Shown: positions 7,538-16,373 of the stretch, piece by piece
Position numbering within the stretch: position 1 is the stretch's first letter
How the letters are laid out: each line of letters opens with the position of its first letter
From: a virus
Strand: one strand, 5' to 3'
IMG/VR virus record: IMGVR_UViG_3300027969_000022
Coordinates: 1-34,001 of that record
DNA length: 34,001 nt
Notes under the pieces: generated by a model
The model's database searches: none
Seen by the model: the letters and a program-made list of their open reading frames with translations, nothing else
Told to the model about the DNA's origin: nothing
Program-made: the position numbers and the translations under genes

Positions 7538-9500
7538 AAATATTATTACAATAAAATTTGCACAAGCAGAGCAACCACGATTTGAAGAAAAGAGGGCAAA
7601 AGGTTATGTAGAATTTGGTCATCATAATAATTACCCTGAATACTTAATAGGATTATTTAATGAAAGTCCTAAGCACGGAGCAATTATTAAGAGTAAAACA
7701 AATTATATATTCGGTCAAGGGTGGGATGGAGTAGACCAAAAGGCTAATATTAAAGGAGAAACGTGGAATCAAATTACTAAAAAATGTATATTAGATGATG
7801 AACTTTTTGGTGGTTATTATCTACAAGTTATTTATAACTTATTAGGACAGATAAAAGATGTATACCACCTTGAATATCATAAAGTTAGAACTAATAAAGA
7901 ACAAAACGAATTTCAAGTAAAGAATGATTGGCAAGATAATAAAGAGAAACCTAGATGTTATCCTGCTTTTAATATTAATGATCCTGCCGGAAGTCAAATA
8001 TTATTTGTAAAACAATATAATCCTAAATCTGATATTTACCCTTTACCAAACTATTTTCAAGGTTTAAATTACATTGAGAGTGATGTACAGGTAAGCAGAC
8101 ATATTTTAGGTAATGCAAAAGATGGTTTTGTTGCTACTACTTTAATTAATTTAAATGGTGGAGAACCGGCAGAGGAAGCAAAAGAAGCAGTAGAAAGAGG
8201 AATTAAAAAGAAGTTTACTGGAAGCGAAGGCGATAGGGTTGTTATAATGTTTAACAAGTCAAAAGATAATAGTGCAGAGATTTTGCCTTTATCTTCTACT
8301 ATGTTAACAAAAGAAGATTTTACAAACGTTAATAATTTAATTCAACAAGAAATATTTGCTTGTCATCAGGTTACTTCGCCATCACTATTTGGTATTAAGA
8401 CAGAAGGGCAGTTAGGTGGTTCAACAGAGATAAGGGATGCTTATAAGATATTTGCTAATACTTATGTAAACGAAAGACAACAAGCGATTGAAGAAGTATT
8501 TAATCAGTTATTTAATTATGTAGGTATTAAAGGCGAATATGAATTAATACCAGTTGAACCATTAAGTTTTGAATTTAGTGAGTCAGTAATGGCTGCTAAT
8601 ATGACAAGGGATGAAATTAGAGAGAAGTTAGGTTTAGCATCTGAGGTTGTTACAAATTCAAGTATAAATGTAACAGATCAACCTATTGCTGCTTCAAATG
8701 ATTCTATAAAGAATCTTACCGGCAGACAGTATCAAAATGTAATGAGAATTGTTAGACAGTTTACTAATGGTAAACTTTCAAAGGAACAAGCTGCATTAAT
8801 GTTAAAGAATGGATTTTCTTTTACAGATAGCGATGTAAATACTTTCTTAGGTTTAGATTCAGATCCTGCTACATTTTCTGCTGAAGATAGAGATATGGAA
8901 TTGGTAGAAATGTTTGCCAATTTTAGTGATGAATTAGCTGATTATGAAATAATAAGTGAAAAATCTGCAAGAGAATTTAATCACTTTGCAGAGATTAAGC
9001 AGCTAAGCCAATTAGAAGCCGATATTTTAGGTTATATTAATAAAGATAAGAGAATCACTAGCGAAGGACTTGCACAGGTTTTAAAGGCAGATATAAAGGT
9101 TGTAGAGGCAACATTGCAAAGTTTAGTTGATAATAAGATATTAGATGTTAAAGAAGTTAAGATAGGTAAAGATACAGTAATTGAAAGAGTAAGAACAAAT
9201 GTTGAAGCAGATGCGCCTAAACCTAAAAACTTATTATCTATTGCTTATACCTATGCTTGGAGAAGTATTGTACCAAGTTCAGAAAGGAATACACCATCGC
9301 ATCCATCAAGAAAATTCTGTGTGCATATGATGGAACTTGCTAAGACTAAATTATGGTCAAGAGCAAGAATAGAACAAATGAGTGCTGCTTTAGGTTATTC
9401 GGTATTTGATAGAGTTGGTGGATTTTGGAATAATGATGGAGAAATAGATACACAATGCAGACACGAATGGAAGGCATTAATAATTCAAAAGAAAAAATAA
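7527..9500 (+). CDS. Portal protein with C-terminal MuF-like domain
   Basis: The product has 657 aa from the ATG at 7527, which overlaps the previous stop; the frame also extends upstream to a TTG at 7482, which is less likely. The portal ring is the DNA entry vertex. The N-terminal part (PEYLIGLFNESPKHGAIIKS, then YIFGQGW) and the central GSEGDRVVIMFN region match portals of Bacteroidota phages. About residues 485-560 look like a winged-helix segment. Residues 568-657 hold HPSRKFC598, GGFWNND and C644RHEW, the pattern of MuF-type head morphogenesis domains, here fused to the portal. It is followed directly by connector genes. Confidence 0.82.
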   Translation: MDYKNIITIKFAQAEQPRFEEKRAKGYVEFGHHNNYPEYLIGLFNESPKHGAIIKSKTNYIFGQGWDGVDQKANIKGETWNQITKKCILDDELFGGYYLQVIYNLLGQIKDVYHLEYHKVRTNKEQNEFQVKNDWQDNKEKPRCYPAFNINDPAGSQILFVKQYNPKSDIYPLPNYFQGLNYIESDVQVSRHILGNAKDGFVATTLINLNGGEPAEEAKEAVERGIKKKFTGSEGDRVVIMFNKSKDNSAEILPLSSTMLTKEDFTNVNNLIQQEIFACHQVTSPSLFGIKTEGQLGGSTEIRDAYKIFANTYVNERQQAIEEVFNQLFNYVGIKGEYELIPVEPLSFEFSESVMAANMTRDEIREKLGLASEVVTNSSINVTDQPIAASNDSIKNLTGRQYQNVMRIVRQFTNGKLSKEQAALMLKNGFSFTDSDVNTFLGLDSDPATFSAEDRDMELVEMFANFSDELADYEIISEKSAREFNHFAEIKQLSQLEADILGYINKDKRITSEGLAQVLKADIKVVEATLQSLVDNKILDVKEVKIGKDTVIERVRTNVEADAPKPKNLLSIAYTYAWRSIVPSSERNTPSHPSRKFCVHMMELAKTKLWSRARIEQMSAALGYSVFDRVGGFWNNDGEIDTQCRHEWKALIIQKKK

Positions 9501-10286
9501 ATGAGCGCAAACATACTTTTTATATCTGAAAATTTAATCAAAAGTAGAACTGGAATAAGTGATGCTATTGATGGTAAACAATTAAAGCCACATATTAAAG
9601 TAGCGCAAGACCTATATTTGCAACCTGCTTTAGGAAGTACTTTATATTTACGTTTACAATCAGGAATAGAAGCAAATAATTTATCTGCATTAGAAAAATC
9701 TTTATTAGATAATTTTATTACAGATTGTTTGGTTTGGTATACTATGAGTTTATTGCCATTTGGTTTAAGTTATCAATTTTTTAGTAAGGGTATTTTACAA
9801 AAAACAAGTGAGGAAAGCAATGCTCCAAATAGAGCAGATTTAGAATTGATTGGTAATGAATATAAAAAGACTGCAGAGTTTTACAAGCAAAGATTAATTA
9901 ATTATTTAAGAGAAAACTATTTATTATTCTCTGAATACTTTAATCCTGCTACTGGATTGGATGTTATATTCCCTGAATTAAAAGCATATACAAGTCCTAT
10001 TTATTTAGGTAATATTATAGATGGAGTAAGGGTATTTTCTAATAATGCAACTACAGGTGGAGCAACAACTATTTATCATACACCGGCAGCAGGCGACCAT
10101 AGTTTTTCAGTTGGTGGTTTAACAAATAAAGTAGTTTTAATTGCAATGAGGTCAGGACTTGTAAAAGGTATTACAAACTTACCTACTGACAATCCAATGT
10201 ATTTACAAATTGTTGGTAGTGTAGTTACTTTATCTACTGGAGATGTAACACAAGCAGGAGAGTTATTTTCATTCACAATAAGATAA
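9501..10286 (+). CDS. Head-tail connector (adaptor-like) protein
   Basis: The product has 261 aa. Its ATG follows the portal stop with no gap. Residues 1-150 are mostly helical, with QPALGSTLYLRLQ and LENFITDCLVWY-like segments; helical proteins of this pattern follow portals in many Bacteroidota phages and resemble head-tail adaptors. Residues from about 187 on look like a separate beta domain (TTIYHTPAAGDHSFSVGG and a repeated Val/Leu pattern), possibly an appended virion-surface domain. Assignment rests on position and fold type. Confidence 0.6.
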   Translation: MSANILFISENLIKSRTGISDAIDGKQLKPHIKVAQDLYLQPALGSTLYLRLQSGIEANNLSALEKSLLDNFITDCLVWYTMSLLPFGLSYQFFSKGILQKTSEESNAPNRADLELIGNEYKKTAEFYKQRLINYLRENYLLFSEYFNPATGLDVIFPELKAYTSPIYLGNIIDGVRVFSNNATTGGATTIYHTPAAGDHSFSVGGLTNKVVLIAMRSGLVKGITNLPTDNPMYLQIVGSVVTLSTGDVTQAGELFSFTIR

Positions 10287-10329
10287 ATTATGGCTTATAA
10301 AAAAGCATTAATTCAAAGAGTTTTATTTT

Positions 10330-10764
10330 ATGACTTACAACCAATTAATAACAACAATAACAAGTCTATTGCAAAGCCACGCAATGATAAAGACTGCAAA
10401 GTACGCAACACCGAAAGAGTGGCTATTAAGAGACAGTCAACCTGATTATCCTATAGCTTGTTTTTCTATTAATTCAGGTAGTTTAAATATTGGTAGAGAA
10501 CAAGTTTTTAATGTTCAATTTTTCTTTTTAGACAAAAGCGGTAAAGAGGCAGAATATGAGAATGATGTAATAAGTGACCAAGTGCAGATTGCTTCTGATA
10601 TTTTAAGTTTAATGAGAACAAGTAGAAAGATTTACTCAATAGATGATAATGTTACCTTTAATGGTATATCGGATAAGTACGAAGATTATTTAGCAGGAGT
10701 AGAGTTAACAATTAATATTTCAACCCAAAACGAATTCACTGGATGCAACGTGCCATTATTATAA
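10330..10764 (+). CDS. Neck / tail completion-like protein
   Basis: The product has 144 aa. The pattern is an N-terminal helix, a strand with YPIACFSI, then VFNVQFFFLDKSGKE, a helix (IASDILSLM) and a final strand (VELTINIST). This arrangement resembles tail-terminator or neck proteins that cap the tail. It is placed between the connector and the tail fibre. Its 3' end overlaps the fibre gene by 22 bases. Confidence 0.55.
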   Translation: MTYNQLITTITSLLQSHAMIKTAKYATPKEWLLRDSQPDYPIACFSINSGSLNIGREQVFNVQFFFLDKSGKEAEYENDVISDQVQIASDILSLMRTSRKIYSIDDNVTFNGISDKYEDYLAGVELTINISTQNEFTGCNVPLL

Positions 10765-13700
10765 TTACATTAATACTTTTATCTTTTGGATTAAAAGCGC
10801 AGGTTTATCAAGCTATGCCACAGGCAGGATATGGACCAGTTAAACGTATGCTATTTGATAGTGTTTTAACTATTCCATTGAATATCAATCAGTTAAGAAA
10901 TATAACAGGTGGTAGAGATGCCGGACAGATAAGATATAATGTAACTGATAGTGGACTTTATGTATATAGTGGTTATCAATGGATTAAAGCAAACTTAGAT
11001 AGTAGTAATATTTCAAATAGAATTAACGGCAAATTAAATATAAGCGATACGGCACAAATGCTTAGTGTATATTTAAGAAAGAGAGATACAATTTCTTTGT
11101 CAAATAGAATTGATTTAAGGGTTAAATATTCCGATACTGCAGCAATGCTTTTGCCATATTTACGCAAACTAGACACGGCAAGTTTATCAAGAAGAATTGA
11201 TGAAAAACAAAATTTAATTAAATTAACTACTAATTTTAAAAGTGGTGCAGCAACATTAATAAGAGATACTTTAAATATCCCTAAGTATAGCGATACATTA
11301 ACTGCTTATGTTCCTTATGTTGGAGCAACTACCGATGTTACATTAGGAGATTATGGATTAAGAGCAAATAAATTAAAATCTGACTTTTTACTTGAATTAA
11401 AAAACCAACAAAACATTCAAAATGAAACCTTAGATTATACAAGTATAGGAGCAACAAGACAAAGTTTCTCATATTATACTCAATGGATGCAAGGGCAAAC
11501 AACATATACACAAGGTAGTATTTTTATTTATTCTAATTTAGGACAACAAAGTAATACAAGGCTTTATACTTTACCTGTAAGAGATGGTACTTTAGCATTG
11601 GTTGAGGACACGGTTAATTTATCAAATAGAATTAATTTAAAGGCAGATAAATCTACAACCTTAACAATCAACGGACAAACCTATGATTTAAGTGCAAACA
11701 GAACTTGGACTATCCCTACTTTTGATTCTACTTCTATATCAAATAGAATAAATTTAAAACTTAATATCAGCGATACTGCAGCAATGCTTAGTCCTTACCT
11801 TAGAAAAGCAGATACAAGTTCATTATCTAATAGGATTGATTTAAGAGTAAAATATAGTGATACTGCTGCAATGCTAAGTCCTTATTTAAAGAGTGCAGTT
11901 ACAAGTGTAGGTTTATCTATGCCGGCAGCATTTACGGTCACTAATAGCCCTGTAACAAGCACAGGAACAATTGCAGTAACAGGGGCAGGAACGGCAGCAC
12001 AATATATAAGGGGCGATGGTCAATTAGCTACTTTGCCATCAGGCGCAATCGGTGGTAGTTCGGTAGCTTACTATTTAAATGGTAGTGTTAATCAAGGTAC
12101 AATAGGCGGAAGCGTTTATTATGAAATGAATAAGACTCCAATTATTGGTGCAGGTACTGATTTTTCACTAGCAGGAAATGGTTTAATATCTCAATTTATA
12201 ACTGATGTAGCAGACCCAAATAGACTTCAAATTCCTGCTGGTAACTGGAATTTTGAAATGTATATGAGTGCATCTTCTTCAGGTGGTACTCCTAAATTCT
12301 ATGTTGAACTACTCAAATATGATGGAACAAATTTTACAAGTATTGCATCATCATCTGCAAATCCCGAAGCAATTACTAACGGAACTACAATAGATTTATA
12401 TGTAACTGCTTTGGCAATTCCTCAAACAACTTTACTAGCTACTGATAGACTTGCAATAAGAGTTTACATTGTTAATAGTACAGGCGGTAGGACAATTACA
12501 ATGCACACAGAAAATTCACATCTTTGTGAAATTATTACAAACTTTGCCGGTGGAGTTAGTGCGTTAAATGGATTAACTGCAAATACTCAATACTTAGCAG
12601 TAGGAACAAGTGGCAATGACTTTGCAATTAATAGCTTAACAGATACACATACATTTAATTTACCTACTGCTTCTTCAACTAAAAGAGGTGCTTTATCAAG
12701 TGCTGATTGGAGTACATTTAATGGTAAAATGAATTATAGTGATACTGCTTCTTTGTCTAATAGAATAAATTTAAAATTAAATTCTAGTGATACAGTTTCT
12801 TTATCTAATCGTATAAATACAAAATTAAATTCTACTGATACTGCAAGTTTATCAAATCGTATCAATGCAAAAGCGGATGCACTGAGTGGAACTACTAACA
12901 CAGTACCTAAATTTACTTCAGGAACTACAATAGGAAATAGTAATATTAAAGACAACGGAAGTGCGGTAAGTGTAAATACAACGGCAGGTTCATTCGGTGC
13001 TTTACAAGTTGGAAGCTACAATGGAAATATTTTAATGAATACTACTAATACAAGTGGCGGTTTAATATTTCAAAATACATCATCATCTAATAAGTTATGG
13101 GATTTTTCTTCTGATAACAATGATTTGGCTTTTAATGAATCAAATGTTGCTCCAGTAATAAAATTAAAAGCAGGTGGTAATGTTCAAGTATATAATCTAT
13201 CAGGCACAGGCACTAGAATGGTAGTGGCAGATTTAAATGGTGTATTATCTACACAAGCAATTAGTAGTGATACAACTTCATTAAGTAACCGAATCAATTT
13301 AAAATTAAACATAAGTGATACTGCTTCTATGCTTAGCGGATATCAAAGCGCAATTAATTCTAAACAAGCAACAATAACATTAACTACCACAGGCACAAGT
13401 GGAGCAGCAACCTTTAGTTCTAATACTTTAAACATACCACAATATCAAGCTGCCGGAACTTATGTTACAAGTGTTACAGGAACTTCTCCAATAGTATCAA
13501 GCGGAGGAACTACACCTGCTATTTCTATTCCTGCTGCAACCAGTTCAGTAAATGGATATTTAAGTTCTACTGATTGGAGTACGTTTAATGGTAAAGTTTC
13601 TACTGCAACATTAAGTGGATATCTACCATTAACAGGTGGAGCATTAACTGGTTCTTTATCTATTACTTCTGGTTCTCCTTATGCACTTGATGTAATTGGT

Positions 13701-15428
13701 ACTGCAAGAATATCAGGCAACGTAACATTAACTGGTACTTATACAGATTTTAGACAGACAAGTTATTTAAGATTTTCAAATACAGGTGGCGGTACTCGTT
13801 GGGGATATATACAACACGATGGAACTAATATGGCTTTCTTTAATGATATTGGCGGAGGTGCTTTTACATTTAATAAAGCTGCTTCATTTGCTAGTAGTAT
13901 AGTTACAGGTGGTGGAACAATTGATGCATCATTACCTGAAATACAAGCTAGTGGTACTATAATGTCAACAGGTTCTTCTCTAGCTGCTGCACCTACAACT
14001 GCTAGTGTTGTTTTAGATTATCAATCAGCAAGTAATTCAGGTAGATTAATGGCAGGTAGTGCAGGGGCTTGGAATAAAAATATTGCTATTAATCCTTATG
14101 GAGGTAATACAATGATTGGCACCACAACAGATGCAGGATATAAACTAGATGTTAATGGTACAGGAAGGTTTAGTGCTACAGATGCTTCATATCCATTAAC
14201 TTTAAGTAGTACAGTATCAGCTGCTAACCAAAATTATTTAAAATTTGCTGCTGGAGGAACAACAATAGGAACTATATATAGACCAAGTGGAACAAATGCT
14301 GTAGCTATAACTACAAATTATGAAGCATTACAAATATTAAATGGTCTTGCTGTAACAGGAGCAGCTACATTCTCTAGTAGTGTAATGGTAAATAATTCTA
14401 CTGTTTCAACTGAAGGATTAAGTGTACAATATAATCAAGCTAAAACTTATACTACACAAACTGCCGTATCAAGATGGCATTCAAACGAATCAAGTGGCTC
14501 ACAATTTAAATTAAATTTATTTGCTATTGGAAATGCTACAGGTTCATCAAGAGTATTTAAATTTCAAACTTCAAATGAAGGAGTAGCAAATGATGGAGTA
14601 TTATCATTTCAATCAGATGGGGGCAATGTAGGAATAGGAACTACAAGTCCAAGTAGTTATGGTAATTTAACAGTAGTTATGCCATCAGCTTCTAATGGAA
14701 CAGGTATCGTAGTTAAAGCAATAAATGATGGAGGTTCTTCTTCTCAACCTGCATTAACATATTTAAACGGGAGTGGCAATCCTATTGCTCAAATTGTAGC
14801 TGATAATGGAACAGGATATTTAGCGTTTAATACAAGTACAAGCAACGTAGAAAGAATGCGAATATTAAGTTCATCTGGTAATATTCAAATGGGTGGTACA
14901 ACTGCTGCTAGTGCAAGATTATTTGTTAAAGGTATTTCTACTTCAAGCGCAGATGTTACTTTACTTTTAAATGATATAAATAATGCAGATTTATTTTATG
15001 TCAGAAACGATGGTTTTATATTGACAGGTAATAGGTCAGTATCTCCGTATAATAATAGTACTACAGGTAGGTCAATGGTAATTGAACCTAGTGGTGGATT
15101 AGGTTATTTAGTATCTACTAGAGAATCAAAAGCAAATATAAAATCTATAAATAATATTAACTTTATAAATCAACTTAATCCAGTATCATTTAATTATCGG
15201 AAAAAAAATAACGGAACAAATACTTTTACTAATGAAGTATATGATAATAAAACTTATGGATTTATAGCAGATGAGGTTGAAAAGGTAAATAAAGATTTAG
15301 TTTTTTATGACATTGCAAAAGATGGTACAAAGAAATTAGCAGGAGTTGAGTATAATAGTATGATAGCTATATTAGTTAAAGCTGTTCAAGAATTACAAAA
15401 AAGAATTGAAATATTAGAAAACAAATAA
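10743..15428 (+). CDS. Tail fibre with signal-peptide-like N-terminus and S74 chaperone domain
   Basis: The product has 1561 aa, the largest protein here. Residues 1-20 (MQRAIIIITLILLSFGLKAQ) look like a Sec signal peptide. Many copies of SDTxSLSNRINxKxN occur in the first 900 residues and suggest a trimeric coiled stalk. Much of the rest is Gly/Ser/Thr/Asn-rich beta sequence. The C-terminus (from about 1450) is an intramolecular chaperone of the S74 type: S1458 and K1463 have the spacing of the self-cleavage dyad, followed by LNPVSFNYR, YGFIADEVE and a final coiled coil. In known families the chaperone trimerises the fibre and is cut off. It probably binds the host receptor. Confidence 0.85.
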   Translation: MQRAIIIITLILLSFGLKAQVYQAMPQAGYGPVKRMLFDSVLTIPLNINQLRNITGGRDAGQIRYNVTDSGLYVYSGYQWIKANLDSSNISNRINGKLNISDTAQMLSVYLRKRDTISLSNRIDLRVKYSDTAAMLLPYLRKLDTASLSRRIDEKQNLIKLTTNFKSGAATLIRDTLNIPKYSDTLTAYVPYVGATTDVTLGDYGLRANKLKSDFLLELKNQQNIQNETLDYTSIGATRQSFSYYTQWMQGQTTYTQGSIFIYSNLGQQSNTRLYTLPVRDGTLALVEDTVNLSNRINLKADKSTTLTINGQTYDLSANRTWTIPTFDSTSISNRINLKLNISDTAAMLSPYLRKADTSSLSNRIDLRVKYSDTAAMLSPYLKSAVTSVGLSMPAAFTVTNSPVTSTGTIAVTGAGTAAQYIRGDGQLATLPSGAIGGSSVAYYLNGSVNQGTIGGSVYYEMNKTPIIGAGTDFSLAGNGLISQFITDVADPNRLQIPAGNWNFEMYMSASSSGGTPKFYVELLKYDGTNFTSIASSSANPEAITNGTTIDLYVTALAIPQTTLLATDRLAIRVYIVNSTGGRTITMHTENSHLCEIITNFAGGVSALNGLTANTQYLAVGTSGNDFAINSLTDTHTFNLPTASSTKRGALSSADWSTFNGKMNYSDTASLSNRINLKLNSSDTVSLSNRINTKLNSTDTASLSNRINAKADALSGTTNTVPKFTSGTTIGNSNIKDNGSAVSVNTTAGSFGALQVGSYNGNILMNTTNTSGGLIFQNTSSSNKLWDFSSDNNDLAFNESNVAPVIKLKAGGNVQVYNLSGTGTRMVVADLNGVLSTQAISSDTTSLSNRINLKLNISDTASMLSGYQSAINSKQATITLTTTGTSGAATFSSNTLNIPQYQAAGTYVTSVTGTSPIVSSGGTTPAISIPAATSSVNGYLSSTDWSTFNGKVSTATLSGYLPLTGGALTGSLSITSGSPYALDVIGTARISGNVTLTGTYTDFRQTSYLRFSNTGGGTRWGYIQHDGTNMAFFNDIGGGAFTFNKAASFASSIVTGGGTIDASLPEIQASGTIMSTGSSLAAAPTTASVVLDYQSASNSGRLMAGSAGAWNKNIAINPYGGNTMIGTTTDAGYKLDVNGTGRFSATDASYPLTLSSTVSAANQNYLKFAAGGTTIGTIYRPSGTNAVAITTNYEALQILNGLAVTGAATFSSSVMVNNSTVSTEGLSVQYNQAKTYTTQTAVSRWHSNESSGSQFKLNLFAIGNATGSSRVFKFQTSNEGVANDGVLSFQSDGGNVGIGTTSPSSYGNLTVVMPSASNGTGIVVKAINDGGSSSQPALTYLNGSGNPIAQIVADNGTGYLAFNTSTSNVERMRILSSSGNIQMGGTTAASARLFVKGISTSSADVTLLLNDINNADLFYVRNDGFILTGNRSVSPYNNSTTGRSMVIEPSGGLGYLVSTRESKANIKSINNINFINQLNPVSFNYRKKNNGTNTFTNEVYDNKTYGFIADEVEKVNKDLVFYDIAKDGTKKLAGVEYNSMIAILVKAVQELQKRIEILENK
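12738..12881 (+). repeat. Three tandem 48-bp repeats in the fibre gene
   Basis: Units at 12738-12785, 12786-12833 and 12834-12881 encode 16-residue repeats of the form S/T-D-T-x-S-L-S-N-R-I-N-x-K-x-x-x. Diverged copies of the same unit occur near 11010, 11090, 11610, 11730, 11810 and 13266. The in-phase DNA repeats could allow stalk-length change by recombination. Confidence 0.75.
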
Positions 15429-15436
15429 AATCAAAT

Positions 15437-15670
15437 ATGAAAAAAACACTAACAACCCTAGTATTGACATTATGTATGTCAGCAGCATTTAGTCAAGTAT
15501 CCGACACATTAATTGTAAAGATGGACACAAGCCGATTTAAGGCAATTATCTCAATCATTCAAAAGCAATTAGACAGTAAAGCAGCAAGTGATTATATTTT
15601 AGAAGCACTTAGTCATTACGAATTAATCGCTACAAAGCCTAAAGAAATAGAAATACCTAAAAAAAAGTAA
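15437..15670 (+). CDS. Small secreted protein, function unknown
   Basis: The product has 77 aa. Residues 1-20 (MKKTLTTLVLTLCMSAAFSQ) are a clear Sec signal peptide with a likely cut after FSQ or before the Gln. The mature part (about 57 residues) is charged and helical, ending in a Lys-rich KEIEIPKKK tail. There is no lipobox. It lies between the fibre and another secreted protein. A periplasmic role in adsorption control, superinfection exclusion or lysis is possible but unsupported by a motif. Confidence 0.72.
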   Translation: MKKTLTTLVLTLCMSAAFSQVSDTLIVKMDTSRFKAIISIIQKQLDSKAASDYILEALSHYELIATKPKEIEIPKKK

Positions 15671-15671
15671 T

Positions 15672-16046
15672 ATGAAAAAAATAATCTTATCAGCTTTAAT
15701 CTTGGCAAGTTTGTCAACGAAAGCGCAAATGTTTAGAAACAGTAGCGATACTGCAATAATCGGAAACGATACTATCTACTATCAAAAAGGTGGCATCTTA
15801 ATTAAGCCAGTTATTGTTAACTATCAAGGGGAATCTGCTTGGTCATTAAGTTGGACTGCAAACAACCTTTCAAGCAACGGAGAAGGGTGTAATACCTACG
15901 TTATTCTAAGAGGTAAAAACAACCAACAATTAGCTGATTTTAATTGCTATATTCCTGCTTCAGTAGTTGAGGTTTGGGGAATTAGCAATGCTCCAATAGA
16001 TTCATTTATCTTATCTCAATATCCACGTTTCGTAAAACAAGACTAA
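15672..16046 (+). CDS. Secreted small beta-rich protein, function unknown
   Basis: The product has 124 aa. Residues 1-19 (MKKIILSALILASLSTKAQ) form a Sec signal peptide with the KAQ end typical of Bacteroidota. The mature part has Trp/Asn-rich strands and two Cys (in GEGCNTY and FNCYIP) that could form a disulfide in the periplasm. It starts one base after the previous stop and its last base is the first base of the next ATG, so the set is probably translated together. Confidence 0.72.
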   Translation: MKKIILSALILASLSTKAQMFRNSSDTAIIGNDTIYYQKGGILIKPVIVNYQGESAWSLSWTANNLSSNGEGCNTYVILRGKNNQQLADFNCYIPASVVEVWGISNAPIDSFILSQYPRFVKQD

Positions 16047-16204
16047 TGAACTGGCACGACTACAAAATATACATTCTTAATGGCTTTGCGTTATCTGTAT
16101 CAATGACAAACATTGAGACTTACTTACGCATTACGTTATTAGTACTATCAATAGCTTACACAATTTTTAAACTTTTAAAAAATGATAAAAATGAAAAACT
16201 TTAA
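16046..16204 (+). CDS. Small one-helix membrane protein in the lysis cassette
   Basis: This 52-aa frame starts at an ATG that overlaps the previous stop (TAATG). It reads MNWHDYKIYI at the start, has a hydrophobic segment at about residues 28-44 (LRITLLVLSIAYTIFKLL), and ends in a charged tail. It overlaps the holin-like gene by 23 bases. The tight coupling and fixed place before the holin, spanin and lysozyme suggest a lysis accessory protein or second holin/antiholin. There is no family motif beyond the helix. Confidence 0.65.
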   Translation: MNWHDYKIYILNGFALSVSMTNIETYLRITLLVLSIAYTIFKLLKNDKNEKL

Positions 16205-16373
16205 GACAAGTTTAGCCGGTTTACTTGCCGGTACTCCTTTTATATTAGATGCTTTGATTCAAGCATATAATGCAGGAACTTTTACCAACAAAAGCGGTTT
16301 ACAATTAGTTGCTGCTATCGGGGTAGTTTTATTAGGTCTATATTCAAAAGACCACGATGTTAAAGGTTTATAG
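16182..16373 (+). CDS. Holin-like membrane protein
   Basis: The product has 63 aa. There are two hydrophobic stretches, about residues 11-28 and 41-54 (LQLVAAIGVVLLGLYS), and a charged end (KDHDVKGL). Small proteins of this pattern occur in lysis cassettes of Bacteroidota phages. A second ATG at 16191 (MKNFKTSLAGLLAG) would give 60 aa; dual starts are a known way for holins to set timing, but this is only a possibility here. The spanin gene overlaps its end. Confidence 0.65.
   Translation: MIKMKNFKTSLAGLLAGTPFILDALIQAYNAGTFTNKSGLQLVAAIGVVLLGLYSKDHDVKGL

Noticed and set aside
10290-10445. A 51-aa frame starting MAYKKALIQRVLFYDL
   Set aside because: Most of it lies inside the neck-protein gene in another frame, and the later codons look like a shadow of that gene.
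10743-15428. Diversity-generating retroelement acting on the tail fibre
   Set aside because: No reverse transcriptase or template repeat was seen; the repeats are in-frame structural repeats.
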